NCBI RefSeq assembly: GCF_007750855.1
Contig: NZ_CP036291.1
Coordinates: 3,534,001-3,598,000 of the forward strand
DNA from: Pirellulimonas nuda
Lineage (GTDB): Bacteria; Planctomycetota; Planctomycetia; Pirellulales; Lacipirellulaceae
Direction of reading: 5' to 3'
DNA length: 64,000 nucleotides
Shown here: piece by piece, positions 1 through 11,700 of the stretch
How positions within the stretch are numbered: the stretch's first letter is position 1
Layout of the letters: every line of letters begins with the position of its first letter
Notes under the pieces: generated by a model
Told to the model about the DNA's origin: nothing
Databases searched by the model: none
Seen by the model: the letters and a program-made list of their open reading frames with translations, nothing else
Translations under genes and position numbers: made by a program

Positions 1-3000
1 GCCGCCAGGTCGACGATGTCGTCGCCGTTGAGGTCGGCCGCGAGCACCTGCTTGACGCCGCTGGCGACCAGTGAGGCGAAGCTCGCCAGCCCCGTGCTCT
101 CCGGGAAGCTGTAGACGCCGCCGTTGTTCCGCAACAGCACCACGTCGTTGTCGAGCGAGCGCCCCACCACCAGGTCGGCGTCGCCGTCCTGGTCGATATC
201 GACGACCGACACCGACCTCGGGCCCTGGGCGACGGGGATCGGCGTCAGGCCGGTCAGCACGCCGGCGCCGTTGTTGATCAGGCGAAAGACGCTGTTCGCG
301 CCGATGCTGGCGCCCACCACGTCAGGCGCGGTGCTCCCGCCGATGTGGGCGATGGTCACCGACGCCGGCCCTGCGCCAACCGGCACGGCCGCGAGCGCCG
401 TAAAGCTCGTCCCGCCGTTGTTTCGGAGCACCTGCACGGAGTGACCGTCGAAGTTGCCGATGACAACGTCCGGGTAGAGGTCGCCCGTGAGGTCCCCCAC
501 CGCCAGCGATAGTGGGCCTGAGGCCCCCATCGCGACGTCGGCCAGCGGCGTGAAGCTGGGCGAAGTCAGGCCACTGTTGAGCAAGAACCTCACCCGGTCG
601 TTCGGCTGGGCGCCGACGTCAAGCGTCACCACCAAGTCGTCGTCACCGTCGCGATCGAGGTCCGCTACCGAAACGTGGGCCCGGGCGAACAGCAGGGCCG
701 AAGCGGGATTCAGTGGGTCTTGTCGCAGCGCGACCTCCTGCGGGGCCCGCGTGAACCCGCCGGCGCCGTCGCCGAGCAAGAACACGACGTACGCGTACGA
801 CCAGTGAACCACCGCGATGTCTGGGTAAGAGTCGTTATTGAAGTCGCCGACGGCGATCCCCGCCGGCTGGTCGCCGACGGCATACTCGGTCCTCACGCCG
901 TAGCCGCCGTCTGCTTTACGGAGCCGCACCGAGACCTTGTCCGACCCGCCGTCGACGCTCACTAGGTCGGGGCCGCTGACGCCATCGAGGTCTACGGCTT
1001 GCAGGCCCAGCGGGTTGGGGCCGGTGTTCAGCGTCTGCGTCGAGAAGGCGTTCCCCTGCAGGCCGGCGAGCGACTCGCCCGGCGTGGTCACCAGCCGCAC
1101 GACGTAGTTGGTCGCCCCCAGGCCGGTGAACGAGTAGGCGCCCGTGGCGGTGGTGGTGCGGACCGGCTCCGAGGGTTCCCGCACGCCGTTGTCGTTCACG
1201 TCCAAGTAGACCTGTCGGTTCGCCAGCTCCTCCCCGGAGTCAGGCACGCCGTTTCCGTTGAGGTCCTCGAACACAAAGCCGCTGACCTGGCTCGAGCCCT
1301 GCCCGCTGAGCGTGTTGTAGACCAGGAAGTCGGCGCCGACATACACCTGATCGGGCGCGAGATCCACGCTCCACTCGTTCTGCTGCGAGGGCGCCGGGGA
1401 GGTGACGGTCTGGCTGGCCAGCGTATTGAGCCGCACCTCGTACACGCCCGGCGCGGCGAGGTTCTCGAAACGGTACTCGCCCAGCGGGCCGGTAACCCGG
1501 GTGATGTCTCCCGCCGTGAACGTGTTGGAGTGGTCGAGGTCGAGGTAGACGCTTACCCCGGCGAGGCCCGACTCGCTCGGGTCACGGAGGCCGTTGTTGT
1601 TCGTGTCCGAGTAGACGATCCCGCGGATCTCACCCGGGGCGCTGCGGGCGCTGAAGTCCGCCCCCGTAATCTCCGTGCCCACCTGCAGCGTCTTGCGGTC
1701 TAGCCCCGCCCCGTCGCGAACGAACTGCGTCAGCGCGTTCTCGTCTCCCCCCGCAATCACGTAGAGGAACCCACCGGTCGCCAGTGCGTCAACGCCATTC
1801 TCAAGGTTCTCCACCGGGCCGCCGAACGCGTCGGGGACGCCGTCGGCGAGCGCGTGGAGAAACGTTAAGCGACCGGACGATGCGTTGCGGCTAAACACCG
1901 CCACCGCACCGACCAACAAGGGGTCTTCGGGGGAACCGTAGTTTCGCTTGCCGGTAACGTAGACCCGGCTACCGTCCGCACTGATCGTCACCGACGACGC
2001 GTCTTGAACCCCTCGTACCACGCCTCCTGCGTTGTCGATGTCCCCTTCCGAGAGCGTTTCGAGGAACGTCAGCGCCCCCAAAGTGTCCCGTGCGAAAACC
2101 GTCGCCGAGCCGTCTGTCGCCGCCGATACGTACGCGAACCGTCCGTCCGAGCTAATCGCGATGTCGTTGGCCCCGTCGAGCCCGCTGACCCCCGACTGGC
2201 CGTTGCGGAGCACGGACGTGTAGTTGAGGTAGAAAGGCGCCGCGGCGAGGTTGAAGGTCGTCAGGGTATCGAGGCTATCTGCGGTCTCGCCCACCACGTA
2301 CACCTGGCCGCCGTAGGCCGCCACGCCGCGTCCACCGGTTCCGAACGGAGAGACGCCGGCGCCGTTGCTCAGCACCCGTCGGAACCGCAGCTCTGGGCTG
2401 AACCCCGCTAGGCGTTCGAAGATCAACAGCGAGCCGCCATTCAGGGCGGAGGGGCCGGAGTTCGACACGTAAACACGCGTCCCATCGGGGCTAACGGCAA
2501 GCCCGGTCGAGCCGTCGAGTCGTGACACGGTGGCGCCACGCACGTCGCCGTTGCGGACCACGTCCACCTCGGTCAGGTCGCCCGTCATCGTGTTGACCGA
2601 GAACACAGCGAGGGCGCCGCTCGATGAGAGGGCGTAGAGGTACACACTGCCGAGCGCCGCGGCCGGCGCGACCACGATCTTCACCACGTCTTGCAGAATA
2701 TTCACGGCGCCGACCAGCGAAGCCGACGTCGTTACGCCCAGCGGCGTTAGCACGCCGGTAGACGAATCCCGCTTAAACCGCTGAATCTTGGATTCGCCCG
2801 CGCCGGCGACATAGATGAACCGACCATCCGCCGTTGCCGCAATCGAGCTGGCGCCGCTGAGTCCGAGCCCGACGTCGGACGCGTCGAGCAGTTGAGCGGC
2901 ATACGCGGTTTCGCTGTACGTCCGCGTCCACCCCGGCTGGTTCACTTCTGCTACGGTGTAGTCGCCCGGCTTAAGCAGCGTGAACGTGTAGTTGCCCGCA

Positions 3001-6000
3001 GTATCGGTGACGGTCGAGGGTTCGCCCGCGTCGAGGGCGCCGTTCTGGTTGAGGTCGAGGTAGAGCGTCCACCCCGACAAGCCCGGCTCACCCGGGTCCT
3101 GCACGCCGTTCTCGTTCTGATCCTGGAACTTGCGTCCAGCGATCGAGCCGTGGTAACGCTCGACGGCGCCGATATCAGGAATCGAGCTGCCATTGTTGTC
3201 GCCGTCGCGCGAGCGGGCGTAGCCGCGCTGGTCGGTGGTGAGCGCCGAAGCGACGCCGGCGTCGATGGCGGGGCTGTCCGCGGCGGGGAGGTGCGTGAGC
3301 GTGTAGCCGCCGTTGTCCGCTAGCGGGCCGAGCCGGGCGTCGATGTCGGCGCCGTCCGGACCGACCTGGTCGGACGCCACGCCGTCGACGAGGCCCGTTG
3401 AGGCGCCGTCGCTGCCGATCAGGTTGTTACCGAGCGATGTGAACTGACCCACCACGTCGGTTCCGCTATGGGCGGCCGTGTTGCCGGCGACGATGGAGTT
3501 CTTGAGCGACACGGCGCCGCTGTCCGCGTTGAAGACGCCGCCCCCATCGTAGTTGAGGCTGTAGCGCTGGGCGAAGACGCCGGCGCCGTCGTCCGGTCCG
3601 CTCCCATCCCAGAGTACGGTGACGTTTCCACGACCATCGATGGCGATGTCGCGGATGTACTGTTCCCCCGAGGCGAAGGGTTCGCTTTGGTTCACAACAA
3701 TCGACTCTCCCGACCACTCTCCCAACGCGCCGAGGACTCCGATGTAGACATCCGTTGATAAGGACTCTGCATTGTACTCCGACCAAGCCGCTATGAAGCG
3801 GCCGTCAGGAAGAGTCGACACCGCCGGCCATTGGAGCGAACCCTCGCTTGCAAGGAGCAGGCGTTCGCCGCCGATCGGCTCACCGTTCCTGTCGAACATC
3901 CGCGCGACGACGCCAACGCCCGAAGAAAGCCACACCGCCAGAAAGCCGTTACCGTTGGTGGAGACCGTGGCGAGGTTCTGATAGCCAGAGATGGTCGAGT
4001 TAAGGGGCATATCGCCGCTGATTGCCGTCCCATCCGCGTTGAACACCCTCGCAAGAACGCCGCCATCCGGGTCGCGGGCATCGGCGCTCCGCCAGCTGAC
4101 AACGAACTCACCACTGGGCCAAGTTGCAACCCTTGGATACCCTTGCTCTCCGGAAATATAAGCATTAATCGGGAACTCACCACCGACGGCGCCGCCTGCC
4201 TGAGAAAACCGCTGACCGAAGACGCCAGTCCCGCTTCCTTCGTTTGTGTCATCGTGCCAGACCGCAACGAACTGCCCCTGCTGGTCTGCGGCGATGGCAA
4301 CTCCCGTCTGATAGCCGTTCTGATACACATTGACGATGTACTCACCGGCAATCACCGTGCCCGCTGCGTTGAACACCTTGCCGCGGAGCCCCCAACCTGC
4401 TTGGTCGGCGCCCCACCCCGCAAAGAACACGGCAAAGTTGCCATTGGGAAGCACCACGGCATCACTATCAAGCCGCTCACTAATGTGCCCGTCACTGACC
4501 TGAAACTGCCCGCCGACCGCGTTGCCAAACGCGTCGTAACGCTGCGCGAATACGTCTTGATCCTGAAGAGAAAACGCTGTCGTCCAAGTTACGACCGTCT
4601 CCCCGGCCGCATTCACCGCCAACTTGCCGCGGCTCTGCGTGCCGGACGTGGACGAGTTGACGCGGAACTCGTCACCCTGTCGCGACAGAAGCTCGCCAGC
4701 CATTTGCCCCAAAGCCGTGTTTTCAGCAACCGTCGAGCTCTCCACGATCGCCGTGGCCCCGTCGGCATTGAACAGCCCGCCCCCTTGGTTCGCCGCGTCG
4801 TTGCCCGAGAGGGTCACATTGGTCGCGGTGAGCGTGCCGGCGTTGTAGACGCCGCCGCCGTCGCCGCCGATTTCTTTGGCGCCAGCGAAAAGACGTTGAG
4901 CGAAGATTCCCTGAGAATCGCCGGGGCCGACGCCATCCCAGGTTACGATCACCCTGCCAGCATCATCGACGCCGATGTCCGTCCAGGAAACAAGCCCAAG
5001 CACGCTTGCGGTTGAGCTCAGCACGACAGGGGGAGACAAGAAAGAGCCGTCGGCTCCCAGGAGTCGCGCGAAGGCATTGAATGGCGGTCCGTTGTCGTCA
5101 GGGTCTGTTAGCCCTGAGATCACGTACGAGCCGTCGGCGAGCGCGGCAACTCGTGCCGTGTTGCCATAGGACGTGCTGCTACCAGCGATGAGAAACTCGC
5201 TGCCGATACGTCCGCCTTGCCGATCAAATAGTTGGCCGAAGGCGCCAACTCCGATGGAATCCCACGTAACCAGAAAACCATGGGGGCCCGTCGCTACATT
5301 AGGCAGATTCTGCTCACCTGGAAAGCTGGTATTGATCCGCAGCTCAGGACCCACAGGGTTCCCCGCCGCGTCAAACAGTCTTCCTAATACGCCATAATCC
5401 GGATCAACGGGGTCGGTAGACGTGTAAACGACCACCGACTGCCCATCGTCCCAGAAAGCAATCTCTGGCGATGCTTGAATTCCCTGCGTCGTCGCATTGA
5501 CGGTGATCTCGCCTGTAAGGGGGACGCCTGAAGGGTTGAAACGGCGCATCACGACTCGACTCTCGCTCCCATCTACTCCGTCGTTGGAATACCATACGGC
5601 GGTGTAGTTGCCCGAGGGATCACTCGCGATTTGCGGCTGCTGCTGAACCCCCGAAAGGCTGGTATTCACCAAGATCTCGCCCGAAATCGGATCCCCCGAG
5701 GGACTGAAAGTCGCGGCGTAGATCTCCGTGTCAGTGAATGCTGCGTTGTATACCTCATAGACCACCGCAAAACTGCCGTCGGGAGAAACGGTAGTGTCTC
5801 CGCGCTGGCTGTTTGCGGCGACGCTTGCCTGGTAGTTCGTGCCGACAGGATGCCCGGCCGCATCATATCGTTGGACAACTAGGCTTGTTCCCGCGTAGGG
5901 GCCTGTGCCGCTGGTCCAAGCCACAACTTGATCACCGCTTGAGTTGACGGACACCTTTGGCACCCATTGAACACCGGCTGTAGCGTCGTTGATTCTAAAG

Positions 6001-8561
6001 ACGTCTCCAATAAGCTCCATTGTGTTGATTAGATATTCGCCGTGCGCTGCGTTGCCCGAAACTGTCGACGCGTGCAGGTCGGTAGCTGCGATGTCAGAGT
6101 TGTAGACGCCCCCGCCATCTCGTACGGCGGAGTTCGCTTGAACCGCACTTGCAGCAATTGTCGCCGAGCCGGCGTTCCATACGCCGCCGCCGTCACGGCC
6201 GGCGTGGTTGCCGGAGATGGACGACGTTTCCACGACCATTGACGCCCCGGCCGCCACAGCGACGCCCCCCCCATCGGCCGACGTTCGGTTGCCGATGACC
6301 GTGGAGTTACGGAGCGTCAGCAACCCGTCCTCCACGAAGACGCCGCCGCCGGGGTTGTCCAGCACGCGGCCCCCGGTGACGGTGATGCCGTCGAGCGTCA
6401 GCGAGGGGAGCGGGAACCCGGCGGCCTGAACGACCTGGAACACCCGCTCGCCGATCCCCGTGTCGCCCCCGGCGTCGATGACGACCTCGCCGGCGCCGTC
6501 GCGGAGCAGTGTGACGTTGCCGCGGATGTCCAGGTCGCCCGTGGCCGAGTCGTTGTCGTCGGCGCCGCCGACGGTCAACGGGTACGTCCCCGGTTTGAGC
6601 AGCACGATGTAGTTCTGCAGCGGGTTGTTCGCCGCGTCTTGCAGGATGGCCCGCAGTGTGACGTTGCCCGCCGCGTCGGCGATCTCGCTGTCCAACGGGT
6701 TAGCGTCGGGGGCGTCGTAGAAGACATTCGGGGCGTACGTGCCGGTCGAGGTGACGGTGAACGAACCGACCACGTGCTCGGTCGAGCCGATGCCGCTAGT
6801 GTCGGCTACGGCGCCCCCAACCAGCACGATGTCGTAGACGCCCAGGTCGACCGCGTCCCAGCTCCCCCCGGGGGGTATGATCTGATAGGTGACGTCGAAG
6901 GAGGCCGCATCGACCGTGGGCGCCGTTGATCCCCGTGTCGCCAAGAGGTCTACTCCGCCGCTGCCGCGCCTGCGGACCACGAAGTCCCCGTCGTTCACCG
7001 AAGCAGCCGCGACCAGCGGCGTGAGGTTGCCGGCCAGGTTGTTGGGCTTCGAGAGCGTCGCGGTGAACTGGTAGCTCGTGCCGCCGATCGAGGTGACGTC
7101 GGTCGTGCTGACCGCGGCCTGCGGCGGTAGCTGGGCGAAGGCCCCAAACGCGCTCAGCCGGCGGCCGCTGGTGGTGAGCCCTTGCAGCGACGCCAGCGGG
7201 TCGCCACCGGACAAAATGGCCCGTCGGACTTCTGCCATCGTGGCGTTGGGGGCGGCCGACCACACGAGCGCCGCCACCCCCGCCACGTGCGGGGCGGCCA
7301 TGCTGGTGCCGGTGCGGGTGTTGTAAACCTGCTGGGTTGGCTGTGCCTGATCAATAAAGAGGTCGGTGCTCCAGACGCTCTGTCCCGGCGCGGCCAGGTC
7401 CACCGTCTGGTCGCCGTAGTTGCTGAACGCAGAAAGCTGGTCGCCGCGGTCGGTAGCGGCGACGGTCAGCATGTTGTCTAGCCCGTACACGGCCGGGAAG
7501 AACGGCAAGACGTCAATGTCCTGGCCACGCCCAAAAACGTCGCCGTTGCCCGCGGCGGCGACGAACAAGATGCCTGCCTCGCCGGCGGCGTCGATCGCCG
7601 CGATCAGGCCGGGCGAGTCGATCCCGACTCCCCCCCAACTAGCGTTGATGACGCGGATGTTGACGTCGTACTGGTTACGCAGCACCGTGGCGTAGTTCAC
7701 CGCGGCGATCGCGTCCGCCACCGAGCCGGTGTTGTTCTGGTCGAGCAGCTTCAGCGGCAAGATCGAGGCGGCCCAGTTCACGCCGGTCACGCCGATAGCG
7801 TTGTTCCCTACCGCCCCCAACGTGCCGGCGACGTGCGTGCCGTGGCCGTGGTCGTCCAGCGGGTCGGCGTCGTTGTTGGCGAAGTCCCAGCCGTGGCTGA
7901 TCGGCGTAGCGCCGTCCGGCCCGAGCACCCCCGTGGTGTTGGTCCAGACGTTGGCCGCGAGGTCGGGGTGCGTGTAGTCGATCCCGGAGTCGATCACCGC
8001 GACCACCACGTCGCGCGAGCCGGTGGTGATGTCCCAGGCGGCGACCGCATCGATGTCGGCGCCCCCCAGACCGCCGCTCTGGCCGACGTTGTACAGCGCG
8101 TACTGCTCGAGGCCGGTGAAGCGGGGGTCGTTAGGCTCGGCGGCGCCGCCGAGCGAGGCGTCGAGGTGGAAAGACGCGATGGCGGGGTTGGCGGCCAGGG
8201 CGTCGCGCGTCGCGGCGGCGTCGCCGCTGGTTTCGATCAGCAGCTGCCCCGGCAGGCCAAGACCGCGGACCGATTGCACGGCTACCCCGCCAAGCAGACC
8301 CGCGGCGCCGGCCGCGCCGCCGGACTGCGCCGCTGCCTCGGGGGTCAGCCGGGCGACCCAGCGGACCGTCGGCGTAGACGCAAGAGCGCCGCCATCGATC
8401 GCCGCCAGCGGGGCGGTCGTCGCCGCGCCGAACCAGCCCAGCGACGGCCGCAAGTAGTCGGGCAGCAGCGGGTCGCCCGTCAGGAGCAACCGGTGCTCGA
8501 GCGTCTCCACACGCAGTCGCCGCGCAGAAACGGCGCGTAGCACCCTCCACGTTCTCCCCAT
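1..8561 (-). CDS. Giant secreted subtilisin-like (S8) serine protease/surface protein, 3' end outside window
   Basis: One frame stays open from the ATG at 8561 to base 1 (more than 2,850 residues), so the C-terminus is missing. The N-terminus carries the planctomycete motif LEHRLLL near residue 22. The S8 catalytic triad is visible: D191 in VIDSGIDYTHPDL, H240 in GHGTHVAG and S420 in GTSMAAPHVAG, with the oxyanion Asn in AAAGNG. After the protease come right-handed beta-helix (GGGVxNxG) repeats (about residues 610-840), two arrays of VNTxxxGxQxxPxIA-type repeats (about 850-1230 and 1290-1650), three SdrD/Cna-B-like domains with DxNxNGxxDxGE calcium-type motifs (about 1800, 2310, 2420), a YVTN-like beta-propeller (about 1890-2260) and FG-GAP/VCBS-like DLNGDxxxDL repeats from about 2500 on. 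It is probably exported and cell-surface attached, with the protease acting on itself or on extracellular substrates (inferred). It is transcribed divergently from the kinase gene at 8759. Confidence 0.92.
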   Translation of the reverse strand, partial: MGRTWRVLRAVSARRLRVETLEHRLLLTGDPLLPDYLRPSLGWFGAATTAPLAAIDGGALASTPTVRWVARLTPEAAAQSGGAAGAAGLLGGVAVQSVRGLGLPGQLLIETSGDAAATRDALAANPAIASFHLDASLGGAAEPNDPRFTGLEQYALYNVGQSGGLGGADIDAVAAWDITTGSRDVVVAVIDSGIDYTHPDLAANVWTNTTGVLGPDGATPISHGWDFANNDADPLDDHGHGTHVAGTLGAVGNNAIGVTGVNWAASILPLKLLDQNNTGSVADAIAAVNYATVLRNQYDVNIRVINASWGGVGIDSPGLIAAIDAAGEAGILFVAAAGNGDVFGRGQDIDVLPFFPAVYGLDNMLTVAATDRGDQLSAFSNYGDQTVDLAAPGQSVWSTDLFIDQAQPTQQVYNTRTGTSMAAPHVAGVAALVWSAAPNATMAEVRRAILSGGDPLASLQGLTTSGRRLSAFGAFAQLPPQAAVSTTDVTSIGGTSYQFTATLSKPNNLAGNLTPLVAAASVNDGDFVVRRRGSGGVDLLATRGSTAPTVDAASFDVTYQIIPPGGSWDAVDLGVYDIVLVGGAVADTSGIGSTEHVVGSFTVTSTGTYAPNVFYDAPDANPLDSEIADAAGNVTLRAILQDAANNPLQNYIVLLKPGTYPLTVGGADDNDSATGDLDIRGNVTLLRDGAGEVVIDAGGDTGIGERVFQVVQAAGFPLPSLTLDGITVTGGRVLDNPGGGVFVEDGLLTLRNSTVIGNRTSADGGGVAVAAGASMVVETSSISGNHAGRDGGGVWNAGSATIAASAVQANSAVRDGGGVYNSDIAATDLHASTVSGNAAHGEYLINTMELIGDVFRINDATAGVQWVPKVSVNSSGDQVVAWTSGTGPYAGTSLVVQRYDAAGHPVGTNYQASVAANSQRGDTTVSPDGSFAVVYEVYNAAFTDTEIYAATFSPSGDPISGEILVNTSLSGVQQQPQIASDPSGNYTAVWYSNDGVDGSESRVVMRRFNPSGVPLTGEITVNATTQGIQASPEIAFWDDGQSVVVYTSTDPVDPDYGVLGRLFDAAGNPVGPELRINTSFPGEQNLPNVATGPHGFLVTWDSIGVGAFGQLFDRQGGRIGSEFLIAGSSTSYGNTARVAALADGSYVISGLTDPDDNGPPFNAFARLLGADGSFLSPPVVLSSTASVLGLVSWTDIGVDDAGRVIVTWDGVGPGDSQGIFAQRLFAGAKEIGGDGGGVYNAGTLTATNVTLSGNDAANQGGGLFNADGATAIVESSTVAENTALGQMAGELLSRQGDEFRVNSSTSGTQSRGKLAVNAAGETVVTWTTAFSLQDQDVFAQRYDAFGNAVGGQFQVSDGHISERLDSDAVVLPNGNFAVFFAGWGADQAGWGLRGKVFNAAGTVIAGEYIVNVYQNGYQTGVAIAADQQGQFVAVWHDDTNEGSGTGVFGQRFSQAGGAVGGEFPINAYISGEQGYPRVATWPSGEFVVSWRSADARDPDGGVLARVFNADGTAISGDMPLNSTISGYQNLATVSTNGNGFLAVWLSSGVGVVARMFDRNGEPIGGERLLLASEGSLQWPAVSTLPDGRFIAAWSEYNAESLSTDVYIGVLGALGEWSGESIVVNQSEPFASGEQYIRDIAIDGRGNVTVLWDGSGPDDGAGVFAQRYSLNYDGGGVFNADSGAVSLKNSIVAGNTAAHSGTDVVGQFTSLGNNLIGSDGASTGLVDGVASDQVGPDGADIDARLGPLADNGGYTLTHLPAADSPAIDAGVASALTTDQRGYARSRDGDNNGSSIPDIGAVERYHGSIAGRKFQDQNENGVQDPGEPGLSGWTLYLDLNQNGALDAGEPSTVTDTAGNYTFTLLKPGDYTVAEVNQPGWTRTYSETAYAAQLLDASDVGLGLSGASSIAATADGRFIYVAGAGESKIQRFKRDSSTGVLTPLGVTTSASLVGAVNILQDVVKIVVAPAAALGSVYLYALSSSGALAVFSVNTMTGDLTEVDVVRNGDVRGATVSRLDGSTGLAVSPDGTRVYVSNSGPSALNGGSLLIFERLAGFSPELRFRRVLSNGAGVSPFGTGGRGVAAYGGQVYVVGETADSLDTLTTFNLAAAPFYLNYTSVLRNGQSGVSGLDGANDIAISSDGRFAYVSAATDGSATVFARDTLGALTFLETLSEGDIDNAGGVVRGVQDASSVTISADGSRVYVTGKRNYGSPEDPLLVGAVAVFSRNASSGRLTFLHALADGVPDAFGGPVENLENGVDALATGGFLYVIAGGDENALTQFVRDGAGLDRKTLQVGTEITGADFSARSAPGEIRGIVYSDTNNNGLRDPSESGLAGVSVYLDLDHSNTFTAGDITRVTGPLGEYRFENLAAPGVYEVRLNTLASQTVTSPAPSQQNEWSVDLAPDQVYVGADFLVYNTLSGQGSSQVSGFVFEDLNGNGVPDSGEELANRQVYLDVNDNGVREPSEPVRTTTATGAYSFTGLGATNYVVRLVTTPGESLAGLQGNAFSTQTLNTGPNPLGLQAVDLDGVSGPDLVSVDGGSDKVSVRLRKADGGYGVRTEYAVGDQPAGIAVGDFNNDSYPDIAVVHWSYAYVVFLLGDGAGGFTRAPQEVALRQDPLNPASALLFARAHVSVADLDRDGDDDLVVTLDVGAQPNDRVRFLLNSGLTSPSFTPLADVAMGASGPLSLAVGDLTGDLYPDVVIGNFDGHSVQVLRNNGGTSFTALAAVPVGAGPASVTIAHIGGSTAPDVVGASIGANSVFRLINNGAGVLTGLTPIPVAQGPRSVSVVDIDQDGDADLVVGRSLDNDVVLLRNNGGVYSFPESTGLASFASLVASGVKQVLAADLNGDDIVDLA

Positions 8562-8758
8562 CGGACGCCCCCCAAAAAGATGAACTACGCCAGACGTCGG
8601 GACCTGCCAGGTAGGTCGCACCCGTCTGCGCAGCCCCGGCATCTTAGCCTCCATGCGGCTTTTTCTCCACTGTTATCGCGGGTGAAGATTCCGCCCACGG
8701 GACCGGGCGGATACGATCTTGGGGACGTCGCTTCCTCGGTCTTCCACCCCCCTGCCCC
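8562..8758. promoter_or_regulatory. Divergent intergenic region between protease and kinase genes
   Basis: This 197-bp gap lies between two divergently transcribed genes and must hold both promoters. I could not pick out convincing -35/-10 pairs on either strand. Confidence 0.4.
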
Positions 8759-11700
8759 GTGCCAGCCGAACTCCCGCCCGACGTCGAGCAACTGTTGTAC
8801 GCCGTTTTGGCCGTGCAGCTTGGGCTAGTAGCGCCCGAGACCTTGCGTCAGCTGACTTCGCAGGACGAAACGGATAGCGACCAGACGCTCGGACAGCGGC
8901 TTGTGCAATCCGGCTCGCTACGGGCGGACGAGCACGACTTATTGACAGAGATCGCGTCGGTGGCCCACCTGAGGGCCGGAGCGTCGCTTGATCGCGTGCT
9001 GGCGTCCTGCCCTACCCTCGGTTCCCTCAAGATTGCGTTGAACGAATCGCAGGGGGGATCCGACCGAGAAAGCGCGCCGACAGTTCTGTTCGAGCAGTCG
9101 GACCACGACACATCCGTCGTCTCAGGGGAACGGGGCGGCGGGCTGGTTCGTCAAACGGCCGCGGGCGAGCGTTTCGTCAAGCTCAAGCCGCACGCCGCCG
9201 GTGGGCTGGGCGAGGTTTCGGTGGCGCGCGATGAACAGGTGCGTCGCGAGGTCGCTCTTAAGGAGCTTCAAGAGAAGTACGCCGACGACCCGGAGAAGCG
9301 ACGGAGGTTTCTCGTCGAAGGGGAGATCACCGGCGCCCTGGAGCACCCCGGCGTCGTGCCGGTGTACGCACTTGGGGTCGATCCGCTGGGGAGGCCCTTC
9401 TACGCGATGCGCTTTATCCGCGGTGAGAGCCTCCGCGGCGCCGCCAAGACGTTAGCGCGCGGCTGGCCGCGGAGCAGCAGGTTCGACCGCGGCAACCTCG
9501 ACTTCCGGCGATTGCTCACGCGGTTCGTCGAGGTCTGCAACGCGGTGCAGTACGCCCACAGCCGTGGGGTATTGCACCGCGACCTGAAGCCGGACAACGT
9601 CATGCTGGGCAAGCACGGCGAGACGTACGTGGTTGATTGGGGCATGGCCAGGATCATGTCCGAGCCAGAGGAGACCCTAGCGCCGGTGAGCGAGCAGAAG
9701 GTGCGGGCCACGTACTCCGGCGATTCGGCGACCCAGATGGGCAGCGTGATGGGGACCCTCGAGTTCATGAGCCCGGAGCAGGCCGCCGGAGATATCGCGG
9801 CGCTCGGGCCGCCGGCCGACGTGTTCTCGCTCGGGGCGACGCTCTACTACTTGTTGACGGAGAAGGCGCCGATCCGCGGAGAGACGATCAACGAGAAGCT
9901 CCGCCGTGCGCAGGCGGCCGAGTTCACGCCGGCACGCGAACTCGCGCGCGAGATCCCCCCTCCCCTGGCAGCCGTGTGCGACCGAGCGATGGCGAGGCGT
10001 CCCGCGGACCGGTACCCGAGCGCACGGGCCCTGGCGGACGATGTGGAGGCATGGCTAGCGGACGCCCCGCTTATCGCCCACGCCGACTCTCCGACCGAAC
10101 GGGCCAGCCGGTTCTTGCGGCGTCACTGGAAATGGGTCACGCCCGTCGTGGTCGGAACGCTCGCCGCGGCGTTGATCGCGGGGCTGGCGTCGATCGCGAT
10201 CGACGCGGCGCGCCGCGAGGCCGTTCGGTTGGCTGAGTCCGAGTCCGCGGCAAGGCGGCTCGCCGAACAGCGGCTTGGTGTGGCCCGGGACTCGGTCGAT
10301 GCGTGGCTGACCGGGGCTAGCGAGACGATGCGCTATTTCCCCAGCGCCGTGCAGGCCCGGCGAACGATGCTCCAGCAGGCCGCCGAAGCGTACCGCGGCT
10401 TCGCCGCAGAGTCGGGCGATGACGCGGGGATCGCACTCGAGCGTGGCCGCAGCCTGATCCGGCTCGGATCGATCTATCGGACGCTGCGTGAGAATGCCGC
10501 GGCAGCAGATTCGTTTACAGAAGCGGTCGAGGCTCTTGCGGCAGTCGATCGTAGCTCAGAGGTCGGCCATGCAGCGCAGATCGAAACGGCGCGGGCCGAG
10601 GGGCTGCTGGCCAGCGTCCAAGCAGAGGCGGGCGACTGGGTTGCTGCGTCGAGCACCTTCCAAGGGGCGATCGCACGGATCACCGCCCAAACCCGCGATT
10701 CGACCGATGGCGATCGACAGGCGCTGTTAGCGGAGTGTGAAATCCTCGCTTCGTTCGGCGCCGCCGCGGCCCTCACAGGCGATATGAAAGAGGCGACGAA
10801 ACGCTTGAATGCCGCGCGCGATGCGGCGCTCTCCCTATCCGCCGAGGGCGCCGGAGATCTCAGGCCGCGTGAGCTGCTGGCGGCCGCGGAGCTGAACCTT
10901 GGACAGATCGAGCTGCTGGAGGGGGACGCCCCGGTCGCCGAACGCCGGTTCCGGGAAGCGCTCGCGTTCTTTCAAGCCGCCCGCATCATCGATCCGCGGC
11001 AGCTACGCTACGGGCAGTCGGCGGCCGACGCATCGCTCTACCTTGCCGCGGCGCGAAGGCGTCTGGGGGATCTGGCCGGAGAGGCGGACGCGTCTCAGCA
11101 AGCAATCGACGCTTACCTGGCGCTGCTGGCTCAGCAGCCGGGCTCGCCCGTGCTAGAAGAGCGGCTGATGCTCGCCCGTATCGACCTCGGCCAGTTGCGG
11201 TTGGACCTGGCCGACCCGGACGGCGCCGAGGCTGCCCTCGCCATGGCTAGCGAAACATCCGAGTTGCTGCTCGGCAGTGGAGCGCGGGGCCCGCAGGTGC
11301 TCGAGGCGCGTGCCGCCGTGCTAGACGCCATGGCAGAACTACGACTACTCAAAGGGGAGCATCAAGCCGCCCTGGAATCAGCAGAGGCGGCCACAGCGGT
11401 CTTGAGCGCCTTGATCGATTCCTTACCGGACACTCCCCAGTACCGATTGCGGTTAGCGGTGTCGCTCGGTAACGCGGCCCGCGCCCTGGAAATCCAGGCA
11501 GACCTTGAGGGTGCACGCAAGCGGCTAACGACGGCGCTAGATTTGCTGGCGCCCCTCTGCGTGGGGCCCGACAGGTCGGCGGATGCGATCTCGGTGTCCG
11601 CGGCGATGAACGGTCGTCTAGCCACGCTGCTGGCGGGAGAAGAGCCTGCCTCGTCGGCCGAACGGTTAGAAGACGCCCAGCAACAGTGGAGTGAGGCAGT

